Of a stretch of DNA of 36,559 nt, positions 14,964 through 24,369 are shown piece by piece; the first letter of the stretch is position 1; every line of letters begins with the position of its first letter. Made by a program: the position numbers and the translations under genes. Below the pieces are notes generated by a model. The model worked only from the letters and a program-made list of their open reading frames with translations. It was not told the DNA's origin and searched no databases. Source of the stretch: Alphaproteobacteria bacterium (GTDB lineage Bacteria > Pseudomonadota > Alphaproteobacteria > Acetobacterales > Acetobacteraceae); NCBI GenBank assembly GCA_026400815.1, contig JAPLOI010000086.1, positions 1 through 36,559 of the forward strand. The letters run 5' to 3'.

Positions 14964-15835
14964 CGCGTTCCCGCGAAGGCGTTACCGAGCAGGCCGGCGG
15001 GGCGAACCATCAGCATCAGCACCAGGATCAGGAACATCATCACGTTGGGGAAGGCCGGCCCGATCAGCTGTGAGGTGGCGGTGCTGATCAGCCCCAGCAG
15101 CAGCCCGCCCAGCAGCGCGCCGGAGGGCGAGCCGACGCCGCCGAGCACGACCACCACGAAGGCGTTCAATGTCCAGTTCGCCTCGTCCGGCGGGGAGAAG
15201 GGCAGCACGATGCCCAGGATGGCACCCGAGGCACCGGCAAAGGCGGCCGAAACGCCGAACGTCACGGCATAGACGTGGCGCGCATTCACCCCGCACAGCC
15301 GCGCCGCCAGTTCCTGCTGCGCCGTGGCGCGGATCACGCGGCCGATGCTGGTCCGGTTGAGCACATAGGCGAGCGCACCGAGCAGGGCCAGGCTGGCCGC
15401 CAGCGCTGAGATGCGCACGAGATCGATGGTGAGCGGCCCCAGCCGCAGGAAGCTGAAGGCCCAGCCGGGCGAGATGGATTTGAAATCCGGCGAGAAGGCC
15501 AGCACCAGCGCGTTGCGCAGCATCAGCGCCACGCCGAACGTGACCAGCATGGAGGCGAGCAGGGAGGAACGGTCCACCGCCAGCTGGATCAACCCGCGCT
15601 GGTAGATGTAGCCGAGGCCGAACAGCACCAGCATCACCGGCGGGATGCACAGCAACGGGTCCATGCCCGTTACGTGCCAGGCGAACCAGGTGAAATAGGC
15701 GCCGATCAGCACGATGGCGCCGTGGCTGAGGTTCACCACGCCCAGCACGCCGAAGATCAGCGAGAACCCCACCGCGGCGAGCGCGTAGAGCCCGCCGAGG
15801 ACAAGGCCATCGAGGATGGTTTGCAGGGCGAGCAT
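14960..15835 (-). CDS. livH: Branched-chain amino-acid type ABC transporter permease LivH
   Basis: 291 residues. The beginning TILDGLVLGGLYALAAVGFSLIFGVLGVVNLSHG is the LivH signature region, and GGVGSPSGALLGGLLLG near the C-terminus is equally typical. It has about eight membrane segments and acts as channel partner of LivM. It follows the binding-protein gene by 35 bp, and its TAG lies in the inverted repeat of the 14832-14963 spacer. Nothing suggests damage. Confidence 0.92.
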   Translation of the reverse strand: MLALQTILDGLVLGGLYALAAVGFSLIFGVLGVVNLSHGAIVLIGAYFTWFAWHVTGMDPLLCIPPVMLVLFGLGYIYQRGLIQLAVDRSSLLASMLVTFGVALMLRNALVLAFSPDFKSISPGWAFSFLRLGPLTIDLVRISALAASLALLGALAYVLNRTSIGRVIRATAQQELAARLCGVNARHVYAVTFGVSAAFAGASGAILGIVLPFSPPDEANWTLNAFVVVVLGGVGSPSGALLGGLLLGLISTATSQLIGPAFPNVMMFLILVLMLMVRPAGLLGNAFAGTR

Positions 15836-15870
15836 TCAGCCCGCCTTGCGCGCGGTGTTCGGCAAGGCGA

Positions 15871-17112
15871 TCAGCTCTTCTTGTCCCACGCCGGCACCGG
15901 CCACAGCAGTTCCGCTGTCTTGCCGCCGGCGGGGTACACCACCTCGCCCGCGCTCTTCAGCACCTGGCCGACGGAGGGGCCCATGGCCACCGCATCGCCA
16001 TCCCCCTCCTTGGTGAACTTCACCCGGCCGTAGAGGGTTTCGAGATCGGTCGCGGCCAGGGCATCGCGCACCTTCACGGGATCGATGCTGCGCGCGGCCT
16101 GCATGGCCTTCACGTAGGTGATGATGCAGGCCGCGCCGGCGGCGACGTGATAGGCGATCGGGCGGGTGAAATTCTTGCCGTAGTATTCGGCGAACTTGGC
16201 CGGGCTCTCGAAGAACGGGTCCTTCCAGGTGGTGCGCTGGTCCCAATACGTGGAATAGAAGATGCCGTTGGCGTGCTTGCCCAGCGCCTCCCGGTAGGAG
16301 GCCAGCTGCGGGCCGAGGCCCTGGAACAGCAGGCCCACATTGGTGCCGGTGGCGATCATCTGGCGCGCGATCAGCAGCGAGTTCTGGTCGTGCATGGCGC
16401 ATAGCAGCATGTCTGGCGTTTTGCTGCGGATGGAGGACAGCACGGAGGAGGCATCGGAAATCTGTTCGGGCAGCAGGTAGTTCTCGATCAGCTGGTATCC
16501 GGCCGCCTGGCAGTCCTTCACGATCCCCGCCGCGAAGGTTTTCGAGAACGCGTCGTTGGTGGCGATCACGCTGAAGGTCTTGGGCTGCGGGTTCAGCGTC
16601 TTGAAGAAGGCCACGGTGGACTGGAACTGGCGCGTGGCGCGCGGGAACATGCCGAAGACGAACTGGTAGCCCTGGTTGAAGATCTGGTCGCTGCCGCCGC
16701 CGGCCTGCACCATGGGCTTCTCCGCCCGCTCGGTGATCGCCGCCGTGGGCAGCACGATGTTGCTGCCGAAGGAGCCGAGGAAGAAATCCGCGTTGCCGTC
16801 CAGCAGGCGCTGGATCAGCGTGGTGGCGCGCGACGGGTCCGACGCATCGTCGAACAGGCGCAGTTCCAGCTGGTACTTGGTGCCGGCGATATCCACGCCG
16901 CCCTGCTCGTTGAGGTATTTCACCGCGGTGAGGTAGCCGTTGTTCACGTTCAGGCCGGTTTCCGCGGCACCGCCCGAGAGCGGAATGGAGCCGCCGAACA
17001 CCAGCTTCTTGGCCGACCCCTGGGCCTGGGCGCGCGCGCTGCGCAGCGCGGGCATGGCAAGCACGCTGGCGCCGGCCAGGGTCAGGGCGGTTCGCCGATC
17101 GATCCGGGGCAT
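15871..17112 (-). CDS. LivJ/LivK-type ABC transporter substrate-binding protein
   Basis: 413 residues, type I periplasmic binding protein of the HAAT family. The Tat-like leader MPRIDRRTALTLAGASV ends near ARAQAQG; the mature protein begins with LVFGGSIPLSGGAAETG and has the family stretch VNNGYLTAVKYLNEQGGV. The ATG at 17112 follows AAGGAGAGG. It is the first gene of the minus-strand liv operon (binding protein, livH, livM, livG). The ligand may be an amino acid, amide, urea or an aromatic acid. The upstream 100 bp shared with the divergent MFS gene should hold the promoter. Confidence 0.9.
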   Translation of the reverse strand: MPRIDRRTALTLAGASVLAMPALRSARAQAQGSAKKLVFGGSIPLSGGAAETGLNVNNGYLTAVKYLNEQGGVDIAGTKYQLELRLFDDASDPSRATTLIQRLLDGNADFFLGSFGSNIVLPTAAITERAEKPMVQAGGGSDQIFNQGYQFVFGMFPRATRQFQSTVAFFKTLNPQPKTFSVIATNDAFSKTFAAGIVKDCQAAGYQLIENYLLPEQISDASSVLSSIRSKTPDMLLCAMHDQNSLLIARQMIATGTNVGLLFQGLGPQLASYREALGKHANGIFYSTYWDQRTTWKDPFFESPAKFAEYYGKNFTRPIAYHVAAGAACIITYVKAMQAARSIDPVKVRDALAATDLETLYGRVKFTKEGDGDAVAMGPSVGQVLKSAGEVVYPAGGKTAELLWPVPAWDKKS

Positions 17113-17212
17113 GGCAGCCTCTCCTTCATCGTTCCCGGCAGGATGGCGCGGGCAGGGCGGGTGCGCAATGCGGGGTATTGTGCGCCAGGCGCGGGCGGGG
17201 GATGACGGCTGC

Positions 17213-18565
17213 ATGCAAGTGACCGACGGATTGCCGCCCGGACCGCGGGCGCGCGCAATGCTCACCCTCACGCTGGCCGTGGGCCTGTCGGTGCTGGGCG
17301 CATCGCTGCCCAACATCGCTTTGCCCAGCATCGCCCAGGCACTGCAGGTTTCGCCGTCCGCCTCCGTGTGGGTGGTGAACGGCTACCAGATCGTGGTGTG
17401 CGTTTTGCTGCTGCCGTTCTCCTCGCTGGGGGACATCTACGGCTACCGGCGGGTGTACGGGTTCGGGATCGTGCTGTTCACCATCGCCTCCGGATTGTGC
17501 GCGCTGGCGCCGGACCTGCAAACGCTGGTGGCCGCGCGAATCCTGCAGGGCATCGGCTCGGCGGGGATCATGAGCGTGAACACCGCCCTGGTGCGCACCA
17601 TCTTCCCGCGCGCGGAACTCGGCCGCGGCATGGGGCTGAACACCATGGTGGTGGCCACCTCTCTGGCCCTCGGCCCCACCACCTCGGCCGCCGTGCTGGC
17701 GGTGGCGGACTGGCACTGGCTGTTCCTGGTGAACGTGCCGCTGGGGCTGGTGGCGATGGCCACCTGGCGCTTCCTGCCCGAAACCCCACCGGGCGCGCAC
17801 AAGTTCGACATCCCCAGCGCCGTGCTGAACGCCGCCACGCTGGGGCTGTTCATCGCTGGGCTCGATTGGTTCGGGCACGGCACCGCGGTGGCGCCGGGGG
17901 TGCTGCTGCTGGCCGCCGCCGTGGTGGTGGGCTGGGTGTTCGTGAAACGCCAGCTCACCCTGGCGGCACCGATGCTGCCGGTGGATCTGTTCCGCCGCCC
18001 GGCCTTCGCGCTGGCGGTGGCAACCTCCATCTGCTCCTACATGGGGCAGACCAGCGCCTATGTGGCGCTGCCGTTCCTGTTCCATGCCGGTGGCGCCAGC
18101 GAGATCGGCACCGGCCTGTTGATGACACCGTGGCCGGTGGCGGTGATGATCATCTCCCCCTTCGCCGGCACACTGTCGGATCGTTTTCCCGCCGGGCTGC
18201 TGGGCGGTATCGGGCTGGGGCTGATGACGGTGGGGCTGGTGGCCATCGCCATGCTGGCACCCGGTGCTGCGTGGTGGGACGTGGCCTGGCGCATGGTGAT
18301 CACCGGCGCCGGCTTCGCGCTGTTCCAGACGCCGAATAACCGCGTGCTGATCTCCTCCGTACCGCGGGAACGCAGCGGGCAAGGCAGCGGCATGATCTCC
18401 ACCTCCCGCCTGCTCGGCCAGACGATGGGGGCCGCTGTGGTGGCGCTGGTGTTCGGCACGCTGCAAAGCCGCGGCGTGGGCACGGCGGCGGAAGTGGCAG
18501 TGCTGTGCGGCGCGGCGCTGACGGCGGTGGCGACGGTGCTGAGCCTGGCACGGCTGAAGGGGTAG
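17213..18565 (+). CDS. MFS transporter, DHA2 (EmrB/QacA) type
   Basis: 450 residues with many membrane segments, beginning ARAMLTLTLAVGLSVLGASLPNIALPSIA. Motif A is GDIYGYRRVYGFG, the ARILQGIGSAGIMS stretch follows, and GPTTSAAVLAVADWHWLFLVNVPLG is the DHA2-type segment after helix 5. It is a drug or metabolite proton antiporter, probably with 14 helices. The ATG at 17213 has GGGGGA about 10 nt upstream; another in-frame ATG at 17168 would add 15 residues. It is divergent from the liv operon and ends just before the hairpin array at 18567. The substrate is unknown. Confidence 0.88.
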   Translation: MQVTDGLPPGPRARAMLTLTLAVGLSVLGASLPNIALPSIAQALQVSPSASVWVVNGYQIVVCVLLLPFSSLGDIYGYRRVYGFGIVLFTIASGLCALAPDLQTLVAARILQGIGSAGIMSVNTALVRTIFPRAELGRGMGLNTMVVATSLALGPTTSAAVLAVADWHWLFLVNVPLGLVAMATWRFLPETPPGAHKFDIPSAVLNAATLGLFIAGLDWFGHGTAVAPGVLLLAAAVVVGWVFVKRQLTLAAPMLPVDLFRRPAFALAVATSICSYMGQTSAYVALPFLFHAGGASEIGTGLLMTPWPVAVMIISPFAGTLSDRFPAGLLGGIGLGLMTVGLVAIAMLAPGAAWWDVAWRMVITGAGFALFQTPNNRVLISSVPRERSGQGSGMISTSRLLGQTMGAAVVALVFGTLQSRGVGTAAEVAVLCGAALTAVATVLSLARLKG

Positions 18566-18566
18566 G

Positions 18567-18792
18567 CCAGGGCTCTGCCCTGGACCCGGCAGGGGCGCTG
18601 CCCCTGCACCCCGCCAGGGACCTGAGGTCCCTGGACCCACATTTGTTTGCGCGCGGATAGGGGGTGTCTCTCCGGATCGCCGATCCGGAGAGACACCCCC
18701 TATCCGCGCGCAAATGAAAGGGGTCTGGGGCCTAAGGCCCCAGCGGGATCCAAGGGCAGAGCCCTTGGTCTGGGTGCGGGGCGGAAGCCCCG
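18567..18792. repeat. Seven-hairpin array between convergent genes
   Basis: Hairpins lie at 18567-18583, 18589-18607, 18614-18634, 18646-18714, 18725-18743, 18750-18768 and 18777-18792. The first three are each followed by accc; two of the last three are preceded by ggg with one or a few bases between and the third by tgggtg, so the array is roughly mirror-symmetric around the long palindrome. It fills the 246-bp gap between the converging MFS and SDR genes and should terminate transcription from both sides. Confidence 0.9.
18646..18714. repeat. Perfect 69-nt palindrome (34-bp arms, 1-nt centre)
   Basis: The left arm runs from tttgcgcgcggataggggg to ccggatcg (18646-18679), the centre is c18680, and the right arm (18681-18714) is its exact reverse complement as checked base by base. 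It can form a cruciform in DNA or a very stable RNA hairpin. It has no U tract, so it is not a classical terminator by itself. Confidence 0.95.
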
Positions 18793-18811
18793 ACCTTCCC
18801 TTCAGCCGCGC

Positions 18812-19564
18812 CTAGTTCAACGTCATCCCGGCATCGACCAGGAAGTTCTGCCCGGTCAGCCCGCTGGCTTCGTCGGAGGCCAGGAACAGCCCCATGCGCG
18901 CCACGTGGCTGCCATCCAGCGCCACTTTCAGCGCCTGGTTTTCCATGATCTGCCGGTCGATCTCCGGCGTGCGCCACAGGCTGGCCTGGCGTTCCGTGTT
19001 GATGGCGCCGGGCACCACGGAATTCACCCGGATGCCGTGCTCGCCCAGTTCGCGCGCCAGGGTGCGTGTCATGCCGTTGATGGCGGCCTTGGCGGCGGTG
19101 TAGCCCACCATGCCGCCGCGCGCGCGCATCCAGGAGATGCTGCCCATCATGATGATGCAGCCGGCGCGGCGGGCGCGCATCTGCGGGACCACCGCCTGGG
19201 TGGCGAAGAACTGGTGATCCAGGTTCAGCGCCAGGGTGCGGCGCCAGTAGTCCGGCTCCACCTCGTCCAGCGTGTGCCGGTCGTCGCGGGCGGCGTTGTT
19301 GATCAGCACCTCCACCTCGCCGGCCTCGGCGATGGCGGCGCGCAGGGCGGCGATGTCGGTGACGTCGCAGGCGATGAAGCGGGCCTGGGGCACCTCGGCG
19401 GTAAGGGCGGCCGCGGCCTTGGCGTCGATGTCGAGGAAGGTCACGCGCGCACCCTGGGCGGCGAATTCGCGCACGTAGTGGGCGCCGATGCCGCTGGCGC
19501 CGCCGGTGATCAGCACGGCGCGGTTCTGCAGGCTGGCGTAGCGGGCGGTGGAGGTGCCTGTCAT
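18812..19564 (-). CDS. SDR-family NAD(P)-dependent oxidoreductase
   Basis: 250 residues, classical short-chain dehydrogenase. The cofactor loop is TGGASGIG (20-27), an Asp in FLDID suggests NAD preference, NNAA follows, and the catalytic pair is Y155-xxx-K159 with a Ser in GSISWM upstream. The C-terminal LTGQNFLVDAGMTLN is typical of sugar or 3-oxoacyl dehydrogenases of this class. It overlaps the epimerase-like gene by 4 bp (ATGA) and is the last gene of the minus-strand operon. With an aldose-1-epimerase-like protein beside it, oxidation of a sugar is a reasonable guess. Confidence 0.9.
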   Translation of the reverse strand: MTGTSTARYASLQNRAVLITGGASGIGAHYVREFAAQGARVTFLDIDAKAAAALTAEVPQARFIACDVTDIAALRAAIAEAGEVEVLINNAARDDRHTLDEVEPDYWRRTLALNLDHQFFATQAVVPQMRARRAGCIIMMGSISWMRARGGMVGYTAAKAAINGMTRTLARELGEHGIRVNSVVPGAINTERQASLWRTPEIDRQIMENQALKVALDGSHVARMGLFLASDEASGLTGQNFLVDAGMTLN

Positions 19565-20448
19565 TGCGTCCCCTTGGCTGGCTCCAGGATGTAGCGCACG
19601 GTGCCGGACAGAACCTCGCACGGGCGCAGGATGGCCATGCCGTGCTCGGTGGCGCCGTCGATCCGGTTGATGCCGTCGGTCATGTTCATCACCGGCTCGA
19701 AGGCGAAGAAATCGCGGCCTTCCGGCGTGTAGAGAACGGCGTGGTGGAACAGCTTGTCGGCGGCGATGGCCAGGGAAAGCCCGTGCTCCGGCCAGGTGAT
19801 GCGCGCCCGCCCGCCCCAGTCGGCAAACACGTGGTCCAGCACCAGCGGGCCGACCGGGCGGCCGGACGAATGGTCCCATTCCGCGGGGACCGGCATGCGC
19901 GTGGTGGGGATGCGCTGCGCGTCCTGTTCCCACACCTGCGCCGCGGCGAAGGTCAGCGTGGTGCCGGGTGTGCGCGGGAAAAACGGATGGGTGCCCAGCG
20001 CGAGCGGGGCAGGGTGCTCGGCGGTGTTGCGCACCGCCATGTCGTGCCGCATGGCGTTCTCCGCCAACACGAAGCGCTGCTCGGCGGCGAAGGCGAAAGG
20101 CCAGAGTTCGCCGCCAGGAAACTCCAGCCGCAGCGTGGCGTGGGCGGGGCCGGAATCCGTGACCGTCCAGGGCAGTTGCCAGCCGGCGCCGTGGATGTAC
20201 TGCCCATTCAGCATAGGCGGCAGGGGGTAGGTGAGGCCGGCGAAAGAGAAGCGGTTGCCCGCCACCCGGTTGGAAAGTGGCACCAGCGGATAGCTGGCCA
20301 GGCCCCGGGCATTGCCCTCCTCCAGCGCGCCTGGCTGCACCGGGCGCATCACCGGCACTGCACCCAGGTGCCAATCCGCGATCGAGCCGCCAATGGCGGG
20401 CGCCAGCCGAAGCCGCGCCCGCCCGGCGGAAAGAGTCAGCAATGGCAT
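19561..20448 (-). CDS. Aldose 1-epimerase (mutarotase)-like protein
   Basis: 295 residues of the galactose-mutarotase fold. Recognisable parts are GSIADWHLGAVPVMRP, SYPLVPLSNRVAGNRFSFAG, GTHPFFPRTPG with a candidate catalytic His, and FFAFEPVMNMTDGIN with a candidate Glu. Such enzymes interconvert sugar anomers and are often found next to sugar dehydrogenases, as here. The ATG at 20448 overlaps the acylase stop (ATGA), while its own stop overlaps the SDR start, so the three genes are translationally coupled. No leader is seen. Confidence 0.87.
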   Translation of the reverse strand: MPLLTLSAGRARLRLAPAIGGSIADWHLGAVPVMRPVQPGALEEGNARGLASYPLVPLSNRVAGNRFSFAGLTYPLPPMLNGQYIHGAGWQLPWTVTDSGPAHATLRLEFPGGELWPFAFAAEQRFVLAENAMRHDMAVRNTAEHPAPLALGTHPFFPRTPGTTLTFAAAQVWEQDAQRIPTTRMPVPAEWDHSSGRPVGPLVLDHVFADWGGRARITWPEHGLSLAIAADKLFHHAVLYTPEGRDFFAFEPVMNMTDGINRIDGATEHGMAILRPCEVLSGTVRYILEPAKGTQ

Positions 20449-22844
20449 CAACCGGGGGTGAGCTTGATCACCACGGCGGCGGCGGCGTCCACCGCCTCCT
20501 TCGAATAGAGCAGCGGCACGTATTCCTCGGCCGCCCACTTCTCCGCCAGCGCGCCGTAATGCGGGCTGCGGGGATCACCGGATTGGCCCGGCGCATTCAC
20601 CGCGACGGAGGCATCCCAGTTGCCGACATCCAGCACCATGCGGAAGGAAGCCCCGGAAGTGACGCGGAAATCTGAAGGCCGGTAGCCCGCATTCATCACC
20701 GCCGAGCCGGAACCGGCCTTGGGCAGCGGGCCCACATCAGGGAAGCCGTCGCGCACCGCGGAAAGCGGATGCACGAACTTGCCGTGATGCAGGCTGCCCC
20801 AGGCCCAGTTGGCCATGTTGTCGCCCATCCGCGCCCGCGCATCGGCAAACGCGGCCGTGAGTGTGCGGGTGAGCAGCGGATCCCGCTCGCCCAGGCGCGC
20901 GTCGGAGGTTTCCAGCATGCGCAGCAGGTATTCGTGATCGCCCGGCGCCATCAGCGGGCGCACGGCGGGATCGGTCACCAGCATATCCAGGATCGCGGGC
21001 TTCAGGTGCTTGGTCCACCACAGCTCGAACAGCGCGCCACCGGCGCTGTCGCGCGTCAGCATCCCGTCCCAGCCGCGCAGCAACTCCAGCGCACCGGCGA
21101 GGTCGCCTTCGCCGGAAAGCGATGCGATCACCTTCTGCATCCGCAGGCCGGGCATCGACATGCTGTCCGTCTGCAGCTTCATCGATTGTTCCAGCGTGTG
21201 CTTGTCCTGCGCGCCCAGCACCTGGTGGATACGGTCGGTGCGCGAATGCTCCGACCATTCGAAGCCCAGGCGCTTCTCGTTGAAATCGTAGCCCGAAGGC
21301 ACGTTCATCTCGTTGGCGGTGGCGAAGAAGCCCTTGGCCGGGTTGATCTCGCGCGGCAGGTCGGTGGGGGCGATGAAACCGTCCCACTCGTAGCGCCCAT
21401 CGCCGGGGATCGGCAGCAGCCCGTCGAAGTTGCGGCGGTAGGGCACCATGCCGGAGGACATCCAGGCGATGTTCCCGGCGGTGTCGGCATACACATGGTT
21501 GATGGTGGGGGCCTTCCAGTGCCCCACGGCGGCGGCGTACTCCTCCGGCGTCTTCGCCTGCATGCAGGCGAGGCTGGTGTAGTAGGCCGCCGTGCCCGGC
21601 TCGCTCCATACGGAACGAATGGCATAGGCGCGGTTGTTCTTCGGGTCCTGCTTCACCACCGGGCCGTGGCGGGTGAACTTCAGCTCCACCGGCTGGTCCG
21701 GTGCGCTGCGCACGCGGATCATCTCGTGCCGCGTGGTCATCTTCTCCCAGCCATCGCCGAACTTGTATTCATCGGGGTTGGCGGGGTTGGTTTCGTAAAC
21801 GTAGAGGTCGGCCTGGTCCATCGGGAAGATGGTCAGCGCCCAGCCCATCACCTCGTTATGCCCGAACGAAACACCGGGAATGGCCGGCTCGCCGCAGCCG
21901 ATCACATCCAGGCCCGGGCCGGTCAGCTGCACGATGTAGCGCAGCGAGGGCAGGGAATGGGCGCGATGCGGGTCGCTGCCCAGGATCGGCCGGCCGCTGG
22001 CGGTGCGGCTCGGCGCCACCACCCAGTTGTTGGACCCGTCGAGATAGACGTTGCCCTGCTCGTTCACCTTGGTCCACTTCCAGGCCTGGGCCATGGTGGC
22101 GGTAAGGCGCGCGGGCGGCAGGTCCAGCGATGCGGTGCCAAGCCGGAACACATCCAGCACGTCGGCGGGGATGGAGGCGAGGTCGAGCCCTTCCGGCTCC
22201 ACCGGCTTCCATTCCGGCTCCAGCAACATGCGCGCTTCGTCCGTGGCGATGCCGGCGCTGGCGGCCACGCGGGCGCGGGCCACTTCGCTGAGCACGTTGC
22301 GCACCAGGGCATGGCTGCGGATGCGCACCACGTCCTCGGCGGCCCACTTCTCCGGCCGCGTGCCCATGGCGGAGAATTCCGGCGGGCGCATGGAATGGTC
22401 GCGATCCGACATCTCGATATAGGCGTTGATCCCCGCCGCGAAGGCTTCCGTCATCGCGCGCGCCTCGGGCGTGCCGTAGCTGGCCCATTCCGCATCCATG
22501 TCGCCGCGATACAGGAACAGCCGCGCCGCGCGGTCCTGCGCCAGGAAGCCAGGCCCGAAATCGGCCGCCAGCCGGCCCAGGCCGCGCTTGCGCCAGATAT
22601 CCAGCTGCCACAGCCGGTCGCGCGCAGCGTTGAAGCCCTGCACGAAGAAGATGTCGCGCCGAGTGTTGGCGCGCACATGGGGAATGCCCCAGCTATCCAC
22701 CACAATCTCGGCCGGCGCCTCCAGCCCGGGCACGGCGTGTTCCACCGTCAGGGCCTCAGTGGGTACGGTCGGGGAGGTATCTGCCACGGCCTCGGCCGCC
22801 GCCTTCTTGGTCTTGGAGGTGGCTCGGGGTGCGCGAACGGCCAA
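20448..22844 (-). CDS. Penicillin acylase family Ntn-hydrolase
   Basis: 798 residues, family of penicillin, cephalosporin, quorum-signal and other amide acylases. The precursor is normally self-cleaved before the catalytic Ser, here S271 in DGSNNWVVAPS, giving a roughly 270-residue alpha and 528-residue beta chain. The alpha part shows GIPHVRANTRRDIFFVQGF and RDRLWQLDIWRKRGLGRL; the beta part has the Asn-rich stretches and the GSDPHRAHSLPS segment usual in the family. The N-terminus (RAPRATSKTKKAAAEA) is not a signal peptide, which is unusual because many relatives are periplasmic. The TTG at 22844 is chosen for AGGAG 9 nt upstream. Neighbouring M81 peptidase and dipeptide-type permeases suggest an imported peptide-like amide substrate. 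Confidence 0.9.
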   Translation of the reverse strand: MAVRAPRATSKTKKAAAEAVADTSPTVPTEALTVEHAVPGLEAPAEIVVDSWGIPHVRANTRRDIFFVQGFNAARDRLWQLDIWRKRGLGRLAADFGPGFLAQDRAARLFLYRGDMDAEWASYGTPEARAMTEAFAAGINAYIEMSDRDHSMRPPEFSAMGTRPEKWAAEDVVRIRSHALVRNVLSEVARARVAASAGIATDEARMLLEPEWKPVEPEGLDLASIPADVLDVFRLGTASLDLPPARLTATMAQAWKWTKVNEQGNVYLDGSNNWVVAPSRTASGRPILGSDPHRAHSLPSLRYIVQLTGPGLDVIGCGEPAIPGVSFGHNEVMGWALTIFPMDQADLYVYETNPANPDEYKFGDGWEKMTTRHEMIRVRSAPDQPVELKFTRHGPVVKQDPKNNRAYAIRSVWSEPGTAAYYTSLACMQAKTPEEYAAAVGHWKAPTINHVYADTAGNIAWMSSGMVPYRRNFDGLLPIPGDGRYEWDGFIAPTDLPREINPAKGFFATANEMNVPSGYDFNEKRLGFEWSEHSRTDRIHQVLGAQDKHTLEQSMKLQTDSMSMPGLRMQKVIASLSGEGDLAGALELLRGWDGMLTRDSAGGALFELWWTKHLKPAILDMLVTDPAVRPLMAPGDHEYLLRMLETSDARLGERDPLLTRTLTAAFADARARMGDNMANWAWGSLHHGKFVHPLSAVRDGFPDVGPLPKAGSGSAVMNAGYRPSDFRVTSGASFRMVLDVGNWDASVAVNAPGQSGDPRSPHYGALAEKWAAEEYVPLLYSKEAVDAAAAVVIKLTPG

Positions 22845-22856
22845 GATACGGTGCTC

Positions 22857-24335
22857 CTAAATCGCATCCAGCGGCCAGATCGGGCGCCGGACATTCTTGT
22901 AGCCTTCGGGGTTCGACAGGATGGCAGAGCCAAGCCCGCCGCCGTCGATGGTGATGATCTCCCGCGCGATGGGCGTGGTGCAGGCGCGGAAGTGGTGCTT
23001 GGACTTTACCGCGATCGTGTCCTTCGTCGTCGGATCGACACCGAGCGAGGTGAGCTGGGCCAGGTCGGTCAGCTGGCCGTTGTTGCTGATGATGCAGATG
23101 TCGATGCCACCCACGCGGAACATCGCACCCAGGCCCTTGTCGCGCCACACCCCGCCGCCCATCGGCCCGAAGGCGCGGAACTTGCCGGAACTCAGCGTCG
23201 CCACCTCACCGGTCAGCGTCAACGGCCCGCCACCAAAGCGCGCATCATGCTTGCCGCCCAGCGTGATGGTGCCGGTGTTGCCGATGCCGATGGCGGCACA
23301 TTGCTGCGCCGCCTCGGGGTCGTAGATCGCATAGAAGCAGGCATTCTGCAGGTCGGCGGAGATCATCGCGCGCAGCACGTCGGTCGTGTCGCCGTAATGC
23401 CCGCTGCCGGGATTATCCGTCACGTCCGACATCACCAGCGGCGCCTTGTGGGCACCTTCGCCCTTCTTGCCGTGCGCCACCGCATCGGCAATCGACCAGT
23501 CGGTGATGCCCACGTATTCGCGGGTTTCCCAGGCATAGTCCATGAAGCTCTCGGCAATCTTGCGCCCGGCTTCTGCATTCGCATCCGTGGTCACGGTCAC
23601 CGAAGGGCCGATGTCGCGGATATCCGCGGCGGTGAACCCGCTGCACACGCTCACCACCAGCGCGCCGCCCGCCTTTTCCACCGCCTCGCCACGGTCGATC
23701 AGCTCGCGCATCGGGCCTTCCTGGGTGCGCCCGCCATCCAGCCCGCGCAGCATCGGGCGCTTGGCGATCACCGTCACCGGCTTGATCTCGCCCAGCATCG
23801 CCCGCTGCAGCAACTCGCCGCCGCGAATCGCCATTTCGTAGTGGTCGATATGCGGATAGGTGCGCACCGCGATCAGCGCATTGGCGTTGCTCGCCATCGC
23901 CTCGGTGATGTTGCCGTGCAGGTCGAGCGTCACCACGATGGGCACATCCGGCCCCACCTTCGCCCGCAGCCGCCGCAGCAACTCGCCTTCCGCGTCCTCG
24001 TGGCTTTGGGCCACCATGGCGCCGTGCAAATGCAGCAGCACGCCGTCCACGCCCTCGGCCGCCGCCAGGAACATGTCGCACACCTGGTTGAACAACCCAT
24101 CATCCACGTAGCCAGAGGGGTTGGCGCTGGCGCAGATCGGGTGGGCGAGCACCCAGCCGAATTTGTCCGCCATGTCGAAGCTGCCGCCGAGCGCGGTGTG
24201 GGTGCCGCGCCGTGCGCCCGCGATCTCATTGCCGGTGATCCAGTTGCCCCGGCGGAAGTTGTCGATGGTGGTGGGCACCTTGCTGAAGGTGTTGGTCTCG
24301 TGGGCGAACTCGCCCGTCAGCACCTTGAAGGCCAT
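22857..24335 (-). CDS. M81 family metallopeptidase (MlrC/microcystinase-like)
   Basis: 492 residues. The N-terminal LTGEFAHETNTF (H12-E13-T14-N15), LLHLHGAM near 100-107, TLDLHGN and YPHIDHYE are the metal-site and signature stretches of M81/MlrC proteins; the C-terminal MlrC half contains VGGIDICIISNNG. MlrC itself cleaves linearised microcystin peptides in sphingomonads, but most homologues have unknown substrates and sit beside peptide transporters, as here. The ATG at 24335 matches the family start; a GTG at 24356 would add seven residues. It ends inside the ribosome site of the acylase gene, indicating coupled expression. Confidence 0.9.
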   Translation of the reverse strand: MAFKVLTGEFAHETNTFSKVPTTIDNFRRGNWITGNEIAGARRGTHTALGGSFDMADKFGWVLAHPICASANPSGYVDDGLFNQVCDMFLAAAEGVDGVLLHLHGAMVAQSHEDAEGELLRRLRAKVGPDVPIVVTLDLHGNITEAMASNANALIAVRTYPHIDHYEMAIRGGELLQRAMLGEIKPVTVIAKRPMLRGLDGGRTQEGPMRELIDRGEAVEKAGGALVVSVCSGFTAADIRDIGPSVTVTTDANAEAGRKIAESFMDYAWETREYVGITDWSIADAVAHGKKGEGAHKAPLVMSDVTDNPGSGHYGDTTDVLRAMISADLQNACFYAIYDPEAAQQCAAIGIGNTGTITLGGKHDARFGGGPLTLTGEVATLSSGKFRAFGPMGGGVWRDKGLGAMFRVGGIDICIISNNGQLTDLAQLTSLGVDPTTKDTIAVKSKHHFRACTTPIAREIITIDGGGLGSAILSNPEGYKNVRRPIWPLDAI

Positions 24336-24369
24336 CGCTCTGTCCCGCTCCACCACTCGCGCCGGGAAG

